From: Mimachlamys varia
Lineage: Eukaryota > Mollusca > Bivalvia > Pectinida > Pectinidae
DNA length: 64,000 bases
Direction: 5' to 3'
NCBI GenBank assembly: GCA_947623455.1
Contig: OX392532.1
Location: 6,208,001 to 6,272,000, forward strand
Below the pieces are notes generated by a model that did no database searches, was not told the origin of the DNA, and saw nothing but the letters and a program-made list of their open reading frames with translations. How positions within the stretch are numbered: position 1 is the stretch's first letter; the number at the start of each line of letters is the position of its first letter. A program made the translations under genes and the position numbers. Below, piece by piece: positions 40,600 to 51,695 of the stretch.

Positions 40600-40822
40600 T
40601 ACTGTAAAAGCCAATATTTTCGCGCGTGGAATTTTTCGTTTAGTCAGCCTCCAAACTGTTCGCGATGTGGAAATGTTCGCGCTGTAGTCATGCTGTTTTG
40701 CAGTGTTTACCTGTATTACTATTATACACCAGAGTTTGAATGGTGTTAAAGGCTCGCGTTTGGATATATTCGCGGAGATTTAATGCTAGTGAAAAAAGCG
40801 AAAATTTTTCACTTTTACAGTA
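40600..40822. mobile_element. 223-bp MITE with TA target site
   Basis: The terminal inverted repeats are TACTGTAAAAG and CTTTTACAGTA, continuing imperfectly into (A)ATATTTTCGCGC / GCGAAAATTTTTC. Assigning the outer TA as the duplicated target gives CTGTAAAAG/CTTTTACAG ends, as in Tc1/mariner-type MITEs. No coding capacity. Confidence 0.75.
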
Positions 40823-41269
40823 TTCATTGGGACTCATTATAAAGCTATAGAAAGCAACAGTAAGTCCTAACCCTCATCACTTGGCTTTGTCTCAGTGGTG
40901 AGCATACTCGATATCCAGATGTTACGCTCACCTACGCTCTTTTCCGTTTGCGCCATTTCGTTGACGAGGCAAGAAGATTGGTTCGATCCTTTTCTGTACA
41001 TCAAAACAATCTTGTGGTCGCATAAACGTAAAAATGAACAAGCGTTAAGTCGATTGCGGGTCCTTTGTAATCTTCAAAAGACAGGCATCAGCCTAGCGAT
41101 TGATCAGGTTTTTAAATCTGAACGTGCCTTTAGTTTTGCCACGACTTATTCCTAGGGTGAAGAGAGCGTAACCCACGTTGCAGGGGTCCATAACAGTTGC
41201 ATTTTATTATGCAATAGGGTTAGAACAGCGGCAGACTTACTCTTATTAGACGCTTACTCATACTCATCT
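40823..41269. other. intergenic sequence
   Basis: One 86-codon open frame (40,895-41,155) has no recognisable domain and I do not support it as a gene. Confidence 0.4.
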
Positions 41270-41432
41270 AATGAAGACGCTTACTCTTCCGGAACATCTG
41301 GTCTTATTCTCATGTACCTTTACAAGGGTCACCATACAAATCTTACTTTAGATCATATTTTGCCCCTAGTTAAATCGATTTTGAGTTCGGATTGCGGTTT
41401 TGTTGATACTTTCGTATTCTCTGATTTATTTT
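41270..41432 (+). repeat. dispersed repeat family D, copy 2
   Basis: The longest match to the copy at 37,262. Includes GAAGACGCTTACTCTTCCGG, TACCTTTACAAGGGTC and AAATCGATTTTGAGTTCGGA. Confidence 0.7.
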
Positions 41433-41689
41433 TAATCATCAATTTGCTGGGTATGTATATATAAGCTGAAGTATTTCCTATGCAAGTTAGAAATAAAAAA
41501 ATCAATCTTTTAAACAGATATTCAACAACAAACGCGTTTTTTTTTTTTTACAAAGAGCCATTGGCTAAAACGTGAAAACAAAAGCTTATTTTGGTCATTC
41601 GTAGGTCTAAATACAGTTGTTATCAGCCATTTACAGTTGTTATTGATAGAGCAGAGTGGCACTGGAAAACTTAATATGAGCACCGCGAG

Positions 41690-42665
41690 CGGAGGCATCA
41701 TACGCCCGTCGTACCATATCGGAAGTATAATGGTATGGAAACACAAAAAAAGTTCTGACATTTTCTATATAATGTCCCGAATTGCATCAGATACAAAGTT
41801 CCAAAGGGCCATAACTCTAGTAAATAATGTCGAATCAAACTGTCAATCAGGAAAACACAACTTCATGTCATGATGATTAAGCCTAGCAAGTTTGAAAGAT
41901 ATCAATTGAAAACTGTTGGAACAGATCTCCGACAAACAACAATTAAACAACAGAAATGCATTTTCTACAAATAAATGCCTATATTTTGCAATTGCAACTT
42001 TGCAATTCTGTTAAACGCGAAAAGTTGAAAAACTCAACAAAACCCGTAATAAATGTTAAATAGTATAGCTTTTCAAAGTAACATACCAAATTTTAGAGGA
42101 ATTGAAGAAAACACCCAAAAGTTATGACATTTTCTACATAATGCCCCAAATTGCATCAAATATGAAGTTCCAAAGGGCCACAACTCTAGTAAATATTATC
42201 AAATCAAACTGTCAATCAGGAAAACACAACTTCGTGTAATGATGATTAAGCCTAGAAAATTTGAAAGATATCAATTGGAAACTGTAGGAGAAGATCTCCG
42301 GACAAATAACAGTTTACGACAAAAATGCATTGTCTACATAATGCCTATTTTAAACTATGAATGCTGTTTCGCGAAAAGTTGAAATAACTCAACAAAACCC
42401 GTAACATATGTTAAATATTATAGCTTTTCGAAGTACCATACCAAATTTTAGAGAAATTGAAAAAAAACACAAAAAAGTTCTGACGTTTTCTACATAATGG
42501 CTGAAATTACCTCCCAAAGGGCCATTACTCTAGTTTGAAAGTTTGAAAGAAATCGGTTGAAAACTGTATAAGGAAATCTCCGGACAAATAAAAGTTTACG
42601 ACGGACGGACGGATGGACAACGCCATACCATAATACACCCCGTCATTTTTGACGGGCGTATAAAA
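41690..42665. repeat. repeat element with three ~365-bp internal copies
   Basis: Blocks containing TTCCAAAGGGCCATAACTC, ATCAGGAAAACACAACTTC, GATGATTAAGCCTAG and GATCTCCG recur about every 365 bp (ATTGCATCA at 41781 and 42150), with a shorter third copy. The right end has GACGGACGGACGG then GACGGGCGTATAAAA; the left end has TACGCCCGTC, the inverse of GACGGGCGTA. It is probably a non-autonomous bivalve element; the class is unknown. Confidence 0.6.
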
Positions 42666-43897
42666 ATGTACATTTAGAGTTAATATTGTAAGTGTTCTCT
42701 TTATCTGTTCATTTTCCGGACCTCAAACGACTTTTATTCATTGAGGCAAGGTTATTTGTGTAAGTAGTTCTAACATTTATCAATATACACAACAGCAATG
42801 AATACAAAAGAAGTATCGCCGTAACGACAGGATTAAGGACTTCAGGAGTGATATGGAAGTGTGATTATCATAACATTCGTAAATAAATAAATAAAAAAAA
42901 ATGATGATGATGTGATAAAATTCTATACATTTCATAAAATGGCCAGGAATCTCATGCAAAGTGAATCGTATCTTATCAAAGGTCCGATGGAAAAGGAGAA
43001 ATTTTTCAGAGATTGTATGTTGAATCGAAATTCAAAAATCATTGATTTGAATTTATAGTGATACGTACGATTAAGTACATATATGTGTAACGTTATTTTT
43101 CAAATAGCAATTAGATATGGGCTCTATACTTTAATGTTAAAATTTCCTTAAGTCAGCCCATGTAACAATAATTTTGCCAGAATGCAGACAGTATTGAAAA
43201 TGAAGGTCTCGGAAAACATAAAACTTGAAGGTCTCAGCTCCCTGGGGTCTAACTAAAATGGAGCTCATTGAAGTACTCGACCTTAGAACAAGAACTTATT
43301 CCAGAGCCTTGAAATCACCACATTAACATACAACTGATTTAGTCCGTTATCATGGCGCTGCTAAGGCGTAGTCAACCATTTTAATTGCAAACATGTACTT
43401 GCTAGCTACAATAGCCTTTCAGCTAGTTCTTCTTATTCTCGGGAGATTTTGAACTTCCCGTGACATGTTTTCCAGATATTACCCTTTAATAAACTTAGTG
43501 ATTTTCTGCATTTATAATACCGCGTAAATGATTTTGTTTAGGTTTTTAAAAACAAAACACTGACCATATATTCATTAAACTTCACATGTAGATCGACCAT
43601 GGTCAATACCAAACAGAACATTTCAGGATAACAGGACCTTATATGACACAATCATTTTATACACTTGTTACATTACCAATATTGCGTTAAGGGTTTGTTT
43701 TGTCGATGGGTTGGTGATAACAGGATAGCTGTATGGTTGGTCTCTTAGATCAACGTTTTTGATACTCTCTGTAGTTTTGCAACATTTTTACAAAATATAA
43801 ACAAAAAACAAAAACAAAAATTGCAGCGTTGTCCAACATACAGACTCTACCTTTATATCTTAGATTGGTTGTAATTTGATATATACATGTGTTTCAG
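42666..43897. other. upstream region of first otopetrin-like gene
   Basis: Should hold the promoter and 5' non-coding exon, neither of which I can place. A pyrimidine-containing acceptor, ATGTGTTTCAG, ends at 43897, 22 bp before the ATG. Confidence 0.5.
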
Positions 43898-43919
43898 ATT
43901 CGGATACACCAGATATAGC

Positions 43920-45536
43920 ATGGCGTGGTCAGACGTGGTGCGGGCCGTTATCATACTTCCGTTCACAGCGGGGAATTCGAGAACCGTACAGAACCGACCT
44001 GTTCAATTAGACGGAACGACATCCACCGTGGTCATCAGCATATTCTTTTTCTCCTTCATATTGCTGCTAGTTAACAATAATAAGATCTACCATGAAGACA
44101 CGGTGACCAGCTTCATCGGGATCCTGCTATCCTTGGTTGTCGCCCTTGGCTTGCTGTGTTCTGTGGCTGTTATCATTGTCATCAAAGTCAAAGGATTCAC
44201 CTCAATACTGGTGCGACGACGGGATGTGACGAGCTCTGGTCTCCAGAAAATTGTTTTGTGGATATTCGGGATCATGTCTGTCGTATACTGCTTCCTAAAC
44301 AGTGGGCACATAATAGAGTGTATACAGTCTCTAGAGAACTATAACTATACCAATTACCACGCCCCAATCATAGAGTTTGTATATTACGTTATAATACTTG
44401 GATTCCTACCCGTACAGATGATATCACTAACCTATCTCACGCCTTACCGATTCAAAAGGTGTTTACAGATTCAATATGTGATACTGCTAGTACTCGCCTC
44501 CAATCTCACAATGTGGGTTTACGGACTGAAGACCCATAGCCATAAACATTCAAAAGTAAACCCCAAAAACGACACGTGGAATACTAACTGCACAAATCAA
44601 ACATTTACGCATATGCTTAATGTTTCCGAAAATATTTTATCCCCAATATTTTTGGAATATTCTATGTTTGCGATTGCAATGACACACAATTTATCTGTTA
44701 AATGGGACGCATACAATGACAAAAACGAGCATGAAATCCTAGAGACCTATAGTCTGACAGAAACAGGTGAAGGTGCGTTCGATGAGGGCGATTCCGACGT
44801 CCGTACTGTTCCCGTTAATGCTGATACACCGTTATTGTCCGGGTTGTCAGGAGCTTCCCCAGGACCAGTTCAGAGGACAGACAAGCGGAAGTTCTTATTC
44901 TATGTCGTCTTGATGCTAATGGGATTGCTGTTTGTCAGTATTTTCATCGGATACCTTGTTCGAGTCACTGGCTACAGTGAAAGGCAGCTGAAATGGGCCA
45001 ATAGCTTAGATCTGGTCGTTTCCATAGTGATGACGATTTGTACACTTTATGGCTATCATGTATTGACACGAGACACAAATCCTCCTTTCAAGTCTCATCC
45101 GATTTCTGGAGGCGAATACATGTTTATTCTTTCCTCAGTTGGTGCACTAGCAGGGAGCACACTTCGTGTGATGGCCTCTCTCAAATCCAAACCCGTAAAT
45201 CATTTGGTTGCGGTTTCTCGGGGGATCTTTGGAACGCTTTCATACCTACAGACTGTCTTTATCCTTCACGCTAGTCGCTGTAGCAGAAAGCACCATGGCC
45301 ACAATCAAACATCACTGAAGCGCACTCTGCTGATTTTGTCATTGTACAATTTTGGGGCTTGGGTCATCGAAAGTTTTCTGTATGGTAACTTTCCTAGTTT
45401 ATTGAGCGCAGAGAAGCAACTTCTCGGAAAGACTTTTTGGTATATAAGTTACAAGATTTGCCATCCTATGAATGTTTTTTTCAGATTCGCCTCAGCCCTA
45501 GAACTGTATGAGTTGTATAAAAAGTATGGAGGCTAA
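43920..45536 (+). CDS. otopetrin-like proton channel 1
   Basis: A multi-pass plasma-membrane or endolysosomal protein of 538 residues, predicted to belong to the otopetrin family of proton channels. Family-like segments in order: LWIFGIMSVVYCFL (113-126), APIIEFVYYVIILGFLPVQM (148-167), IQYVILLVLASNLTMWVYGL (184-203), ILSPIFLEYSMFAIAM (239-254, with the Glu-Tyr-Ser of the family at 246-248), SYLQTVFILHASR (441-453), LYNFGAWVIESF (475-486) and ICHPMNVFFRFASALELYELY (513-533). The last five resemble the OTOP helices after which the family is defined. A loop at 205-235 has several Asn glycosylation sites (NDT, NCT, NQT, NVS). A long acidic loop (262-322) carries DTPLL. The start is set at the ATG before AWSD because its paralogue shares MAWSD and a splice acceptor lies just upstream; an in-frame ATG at 43887 straddles that acceptor. 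Confidence 0.87.
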   Translation: MAWSDVVRAVIILPFTAGNSRTVQNRPVQLDGTTSTVVISIFFFSFILLLVNNNKIYHEDTVTSFIGILLSLVVALGLLCSVAVIIVIKVKGFTSILVRRRDVTSSGLQKIVLWIFGIMSVVYCFLNSGHIIECIQSLENYNYTNYHAPIIEFVYYVIILGFLPVQMISLTYLTPYRFKRCLQIQYVILLVLASNLTMWVYGLKTHSHKHSKVNPKNDTWNTNCTNQTFTHMLNVSENILSPIFLEYSMFAIAMTHNLSVKWDAYNDKNEHEILETYSLTETGEGAFDEGDSDVRTVPVNADTPLLSGLSGASPGPVQRTDKRKFLFYVVLMLMGLLFVSIFIGYLVRVTGYSERQLKWANSLDLVVSIVMTICTLYGYHVLTRDTNPPFKSHPISGGEYMFILSSVGALAGSTLRVMASLKSKPVNHLVAVSRGIFGTLSYLQTVFILHASRCSRKHHGHNQTSLKRTLLILSLYNFGAWVIESFLYGNFPSLLSAEKQLLGKTFWYISYKICHPMNVFFRFASALELYELYKKYGG

Positions 45537-45633
45537 ACAAGTTCAGTGACTCATCTTTAGTATGAGTGTATTAGATTATGATTCCTTCTAAAGGTGCAGG
45601 GAAACGTATTAAACATAATTCACAATTGTTTTT

Positions 45634-45639
45634 AATAAA
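45634..45639 (+). terminator. polyadenylation signal, otopetrin-like 1
   Basis: AATAAA about 100 bp after the stop codon. Confidence 0.5.
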
Positions 45640-47213
45640 ATAAGATCTTTGACAAAAAGGTTTCCCTGCCCTCCAGGGGAAATAATTGTGTCTCAAGATT
45701 TGTACGGAATATCTTCTCCATTATTCCTGTTTTCTATCCCTCAATCGAATTGAAGTTTTAATTCATTTTATTATTTGTTTGTATGGTTACACATATTGTA
45801 ATTTGCATAATGCTTGTTGAAGAGGTTTGATGTGTTTTCATTTCATGCGATTTTATTTTTATATACAACTATACGCAATAGTAATTATGCAAATTTACCA
45901 GAACATTAAGTGATGAATAGTGACTCTAGCAAATCAATTAACAAAATTTTGAAATGAAAAGCTTCATAATTGTACTCGAATATTATTAAAAGATATGTAA
46001 ATATCATTTTTCCAATTCCGATGGATTTCTTTCATTATTTTCGTTTTTGATGTTATATTATTCTGATCAATGATATCGTTACTTGCCCAATGGACACAGG
46101 AAAACAAATGTCTTTGCCACACGAACACGATAGAGCATGGGAAGGAATGTCAGTTTCAGTCGGTTAGCATTCATTTAATGCTTATACATATATCAGAGGC
46201 GAAAACATCGAAAATCAATGTTTGAGAGGTCCTTCACGGTGGCTGACCAAATGTTACTGTGGCGACCATAAAGCTTGCTCATAGTCTTCATCAACCTGTA
46301 TCTCTCGAATCCCTGTGTCGTCAGTTTGTTCTTCAGCAGCTGGCATCTATGACGACAATCTCATTAAATTAGGTAAAATATGTTGCACACGATATACATT
46401 TTTAAGCGAAAGTGTCATTGTAATGTTCTAAGAGGAATCGTATTATTTTACACGGGTGCTCGTCAAAAACATCCAATTAAAGACTGAAAGCTTATACCCA
46501 TACAATTATGTCTTTATTTTGAACTACCAATGACTCATATAATTGTGGGGTTCCTAATGAATTAGTTTAACGACCAAAGAGAACTTACACTACGAATGCC
46601 AGGTACACATCAAAATAGGCTGTAGTGTTCCAACCGGAAGAATGCTTATAGTTCTATTAATTCTAAAGATCGAGGAAACAGCAGACGTTTTGTGAGTCCT
46701 GTAACATTGTCTTGGTGAATTTCTACATGTCCGTGTCGTTACGAGGAGTACACACGGTATAAAGGTATGTAACACTTCTCTATTATTGCCGACACTGATT
46801 CGCTCTACGTTACGGAGCTTAATTTAAAGAAAACTGAAAAACAATTATATACAAACAATATAGACCATTCTAATGATTTTACATCTTACCCGAACGGAGT
46901 ACATGTTGTGATGTGTAAATAACAGTCGTCATCTGACGACAGATGAAGCCGTAGAGCTGTGTCAGCTGCTCTAGTTTACTAGATCTCTTTTGACGGTATT
47001 TGTAGCATTTAATCATGAATACAGCTACTTGTTACACATGCAACCTTATTAATTACACGATTTATTTCTTAATTTATTTCAACTACCGGTATGACTATAT
47101 ATATATATTTATTGATTAAACAATCGATGAGATTCAAACTTTAATTGGTTGAGTTACTATTTTGATACAACACACACAAGGATACAGATACAATGTAGTC
47201 TACTGTTTTTCAG
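45640..47213. other. spacer between otopetrin-like 1 and 2
   Basis: Contains a possible minus-strand terminal exon (46254-46346) and a block at about 46,925-46,990 that partly matches the region upstream of otopetrin-like 3. An acceptor, TACTGTTTTTCAG, ends at 47213, 16 bp before the ATG. Confidence 0.45.
46254..46346 (-). CDS. possible small terminal exon of unknown gene
   Basis: After an acceptor-like GTCGTCATAG there is an in-frame stretch of 30 codons, MPAAEEQTDDTGIREIQ to ALWSPQ, ending in TAA. The composition is acidic and protein-like, but there is no partner exon in view and chance is a real alternative. It may be a leftover of a degraded gene. Confidence 0.15.
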   Translation of the reverse strand: MPAAEEQTDDTGIREIQVDEDYEQALWSPQ

Positions 47214-47229
47214 AACTGTTAACAGCAAA

Positions 47230-48825
47230 ATGGCGTGGTCAGACGCACTGAAGACAGCAATTCTGCTTCCGTTTATAGCGGGGAATTCGAGGACATCTCG
47301 GAACCGACCTGTTCAATTAGACGGAACGACATCCACCGTTGTCATCAGCATATTCTTTTCCTTTCTTCTCTTACTGCTCGTAAAAACAATGATAGAGGAA
47401 AACACCTTTATTAGCTTTGCGGGAATAAAACTGTTTTTATCCATCGTGGTCTCGTTTGGCGTGCTATCCTGTCTTATTGTCTTTATTGTTATCAGGATCC
47501 GAGGTTTCCACTCGATACTAGAGCCGCGACAGGATGTGACAAGTTCCAGTCTGCAAAAGATTGTTTTATGGGTATTTGGGATCATGTCTGTCATGTTTTG
47601 CTTTCTGAGGAGCAGTCACCTGGTAGAATGTATCGACGTGCTACACAGCGCCCCCATCATGGAGTGTGTATATTACGTTGTGATACTTGTGTTCTTACCC
47701 GTGCAGGTGTTCTTACTGACCTATCTCACGCCATACAGATTCAAACGGTCCTTACGTATTCAGTATACAATCCTGCTAATGCTAGCCTCCAATTTCACAA
47801 TGTGGGTGTACAGTTTAATGACACATGATCAAGATCATTCACATATCAGCGACAGAAATGACACTTGGGCTAACAACTGCACAAATCAAACGTTTACACA
47901 CATGCTCAAGGTTTCTGAAAAAATTCTCCCTCCAATATTTTTGGAATATTCCATGTTAGCAATTACAATGACACAGAATTTAGCTGTTAAGTGGGAAACC
48001 TACATCGACAAAAGCGAAAACGAAAGCCAGGAGAATAGTGTGACAGAAACAAGTGAAAGCACTTTGGATGAGGGCGATTCCGACGTCCGTACTATTCCCA
48101 TCAATGCTGACACACCATTATTGACTGGGTTGTCTTTAGCTTCTCCAGGTGACGCTCAGAGGACAGACAAGAAAACGGTAATGTTCTACGTCGTGTTGGT
48201 GCTATGGGGATTGCTTTCTGTCAGCATTTTTATAGGATACATTGTTCGAGTCACTGTCAACAGTAAAATGCCGCAGACGTGGATCTCTAGTCTCGAACTG
48301 ATTACCTCTGTCTTGATGGCGATGTGTACACTTTATGGATATCTTCTTGTGGTACGAGAAACCAATCCTCCGTTCAAGTCCGATCCAATTTCTGGAGGGG
48401 AATACGTGTTTATCATCTCCGCGGTTGGATCCATGATAGGTTGTATATTTCGTGTGATGACCTCCCTCAAATCGAACCCCCCAACCTATGTGATTGCAGT
48501 GTCTCGGGGGATCTTTGGTACACTTACATACCTACAGACTGTCTTTATTCTGTATGCTACCCGCTGCAGCCCGAAACACCGCTTCCGAAACAAAGCATCA
48601 CTGACGCGCACTTTGCTGATTCTGGCATTGTACAATTTGGGGGCATGGATCATCGAAAGCTTTATTCTTGGTAGTAGCTTCCCCATTTTAAGGGAAGAGG
48701 AAAAACAACTCCTGGGAATGACTTTGTGGGGGATAAGTTACAATATTTGTCATCCTATGAATGTCTTCTTCAGATTCGCTTCAGCTCTAGAAATGTACGA
48801 GTTGTACAAGAAATTTGGAGGCTAA
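47230..48825 (+). CDS. otopetrin-like proton channel 2
   Basis: 531 residues, the closest paralogue of the gene 1.7 kb upstream. Both share RNRPVQLDGTTSTVVIS with nearly identical DNA, LTYLTPYRFKR, SPIFLEYS/PPIFLEYS, GTL(S/T)YLQTVFIL and CHPMNVFFRFASALE. The membrane-segment order is as in copy 1. The glycosylated loop NDTWANNCTNQTF and the acidic loop with DEGDSDVRT and DTPLL (294-298) are kept. The start is at the ATG before AWSD, 16 bp after an acceptor; an in-frame upstream ATG at 47149 would precede that acceptor. A duplicate retained with intact frame implies function. Otopetrins conduct protons in vertebrates and flies; transport has not been shown for this subfamily. Confidence 0.87.
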   Translation: MAWSDALKTAILLPFIAGNSRTSRNRPVQLDGTTSTVVISIFFSFLLLLLVKTMIEENTFISFAGIKLFLSIVVSFGVLSCLIVFIVIRIRGFHSILEPRQDVTSSSLQKIVLWVFGIMSVMFCFLRSSHLVECIDVLHSAPIMECVYYVVILVFLPVQVFLLTYLTPYRFKRSLRIQYTILLMLASNFTMWVYSLMTHDQDHSHISDRNDTWANNCTNQTFTHMLKVSEKILPPIFLEYSMLAITMTQNLAVKWETYIDKSENESQENSVTETSESTLDEGDSDVRTIPINADTPLLTGLSLASPGDAQRTDKKTVMFYVVLVLWGLLSVSIFIGYIVRVTVNSKMPQTWISSLELITSVLMAMCTLYGYLLVVRETNPPFKSDPISGGEYVFIISAVGSMIGCIFRVMTSLKSNPPTYVIAVSRGIFGTLTYLQTVFILYATRCSPKHRFRNKASLTRTLLILALYNLGAWIIESFILGSSFPILREEEKQLLGMTLWGISYNICHPMNVFFRFASALEMYELYKKFGG

Positions 48826-48905
48826 CACGAGCAGTGTCATTTGTCTGCAAGCTAAATCTATCAATACATAACTTGAAATGCATCAGGAAAACAGTCGTTG
48901 TTTGT

Positions 48906-48911
48906 AATAAA
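48906..48911 (+). terminator. polyadenylation signal candidate, otopetrin-like 2
   Basis: AATAAA 80 bp past the stop codon. Further AATAAA words occur at 49056 and 49108. Confidence 0.4.
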
Positions 48912-51194
48912 TTCCAGGATTTTTTTTATGCAAGTTATACTCTGTTTTCTTTCAAAGCATTTGTAAGCTAAAGTATAAATATTGTATCCTCATTGAACAT
49001 CGCTAGCAAATTTGTTTATATTAAACCTGATAATTGATAATTGCATGTATATTTGAATAAAATCGACTCGCCGAATAGGAAATGGAATACGATTGTGATT
49101 GTAAAGAAATAAAAACAGTAATTAACTTTCCCATATATTTCGACTTCTGTTTAATGGCATCAGCTTTTGTGCTTTTGTAACACACTTTCGCTTAGACATC
49201 ACAAGGAAACAAAAACAATACCAGTTATTTTCGCGTGGAATATATTTATTTACATGGTTGCAAAAACTTGATCCGTGTAATAATATGACAAGTGCAAACA
49301 TTATCCACGATATAGATGACAACTACCGTCAAACAACCATCGTCATAAGCAAACATGGTCATACTTAACCCTCTCTCAAAGTTTCTGGTATTACGGCATG
49401 TTTGATTGTTAAGAAAAGTTTAAGTCACACATTTCACAAATACCCTTTTAGTGTAACATCGTGCCGGTACATTTTCCTTTTTTTTCGCCTTTGATTGAAT
49501 TGCTTTATGTAGTAGTATGGGTGTCCCTACAATAATACCAATGTACAGCTTTAGTAAAAACGTGTATACTGAAACAGACAGAGGAAAAGAACACAGGAGC
49601 ATCACCCGCAAAAATGGATACTTTCTATATCCAGATCACGAAAATTTAATTCGTGTAAATATAATTTTCTCACTCTTTCTCATGAAAACAAAAAGCGATA
49701 ATTGAACAATAAGCAGGGTTATAAAATGCATTGCATGAATCATGTGACAAGATGGCCGGTACAAGAGTTGATTGAAGATTTATCATCCATTGTTTGAAGA
49801 TTACCTGACGGAGAGAAGTTCAGAATTTCTCTGATGTTAACAAATCAGTCATAACTTCTTTAGATCTATCAACCAGGCAACGGGCTTTCTTCAAATCCAC
49901 CAGAAATATTTTATCTTTAAAGATTACTAACACACAAGTGTGCTTATCTTAATTTCAATATTATCAACACAACAATGTAATGAATGTCTAGTCTCATATC
50001 TGATCCATACTAGGGAAGGAATGTATTCAGTGAGCGATAATTACGGCAATGTAAAAAAATCATCAACCTTAAAAATGCTCTCTTTCGCGTCATAAACAGA
50101 AAGATTTAAGAAAAAATGTATTATAAATCTATTGTAAAGAAAACTTCGTATAAGGAAGTATATGAACATCAACATTTTTGTTAGTTTTACAAAACATTTT
50201 TACCCTTACGATTAACCTCCTAGATTTGAACAGGAAGTTGAGCTTAAAAAAAAACGAAAAAGAAATGTTTGGCGGAGTATCTATTCAATTCAATTCAGTC
50301 TTTACTTGCACATTTGTAATTACATAATAACGATCATACAAAACAACCAGCAAGCAAACTAACATTTAAGACACTGATAAAAGAGTATAGCAAATCATAT
50401 GATATACAAACTTAAACCAGGTCGTGGCCCTCCTTTCTTAGTTCTAAGAATATATACGCTGCTTATCATCTCTGGACAATATGTTCTCCAGAGAGTTCAG
50501 TGAAAAAATAAATTTTTGAGAGCGTTTATAAACATAATTCACTTAAAAAAACAATATGTTGTTCGTATTGTAAAACAAAACATTTCTAACATAGTATTTG
50601 ATCTCAGGGAATATTTTTCAGTCTGCCTATATTTATATATATATATAAGGTTATGTTAAAAACTTTTTTTTTCTTTTAATGGATAAACCACATGTTTTCT
50701 AAACATTTTTGTATAGATATACTATTTTCGTCAGTTAACACATGAGTTTAAATAATTTAATACAGGAAACCAAAGTATTAGTATAATTTAAAGTGTTGTG
50801 CTATAACGGTTTAAGTTCACACTCGAAAGAAATAAAACGAAATATTTACAGTTTAGACTAACACTCGATAACATTGTCCTGCAAACTAGAGTTACTTTCC
50901 AATAACAATACTTTACAGCGTGCAAAATTTCTATGACGTCGACAACAATAAATGTGGGCGGAGCTATACAAATCATCCGTTTCGAGTTACAATTGTATGA
51001 CGTCATCAACAATGGACATGGGTGAGTTAATCACGACTTATATAAACTTCATGCTGTTACAATTATAGAACCGTTTTCACAAGTTTTGAAATGAAATTTA
51101 TGTCCGCAGATGGGGCTATATTAAACAGAAAAGTTATGAACCATTTACAAAACAAAAATAATGTAAATATAAAAATAAACCTTGGATTTTGTTT
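48912..51194. other. spacer between otopetrin-like 2 and 3, first part
   Basis: AT-rich. No exon, RNA gene or strong repeat recognised. Confidence 0.4.
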
Positions 51195-51296
51195 AGTTTA
51201 TGAGATCATAAATCCAATGGAGCAGTCGGTAAATATAACATATTCGCGTTTACGCAATTTTAATTGTGCTCCATTGGATTAATGACCTCATAAACT
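51195..51296. mobile_element. 102-bp hairpin MITE
   Basis: The arms of about 30 bp begin AGTTTATGAGATCAT and end ATGACCTCATAAACT. Both run inward to AATCCAATGGAGCA / TGCTCCATTGGATT around a loop of about 40 bp. Confidence 0.8.
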
Positions 51297-51569
51297 CAAC
51301 AAAATAAAAAGTTAATCCTTAATTGCACAAATAAGTACATGGAAAATTATATAGCGGGCAAAGAGATGTACAAAACTACACTTACTGATTATCGCTTTCT
51401 GCCAAACATGTACCTTGAATGACTTTATAAACTACGAACTTATGGTGAAAAGGGAGTATTACGGTTGCATGTGGTACCGGGGATCCACATACTGGGTAAG
51501 CTACACATTGTATTATGCCAAATTATTATTGCTATATTTATTTAACTTTGATGTGAAATTTACATGGAT

Positions 51570-51695
51570 ATGACCAGGTAATCGTCGATGAAGCAGAAGA
51601 CGCTCTTGGTCTTAGTCTCTCGTATTTTGTAAGGATCGCCGTGTAAATTGTTCCTTTATATTTTGTTTCATATTTTAATCGATTAATCGAACTCA
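51570..51695 (+). repeat. dispersed repeat family D, copy 3
   Basis: Shares GTCGATGAA(A/G)CAGA(G/A)GACGCT, TTTTGTAAGG and TTTAATCGATT with copies 1 and 2. More diverged and partly deleted. Confidence 0.5.

Noticed and set aside
40895..41155. 86-codon plus-strand gene
   Set aside because: No domain, no splice or start context, and it sits among dispersed repeats.
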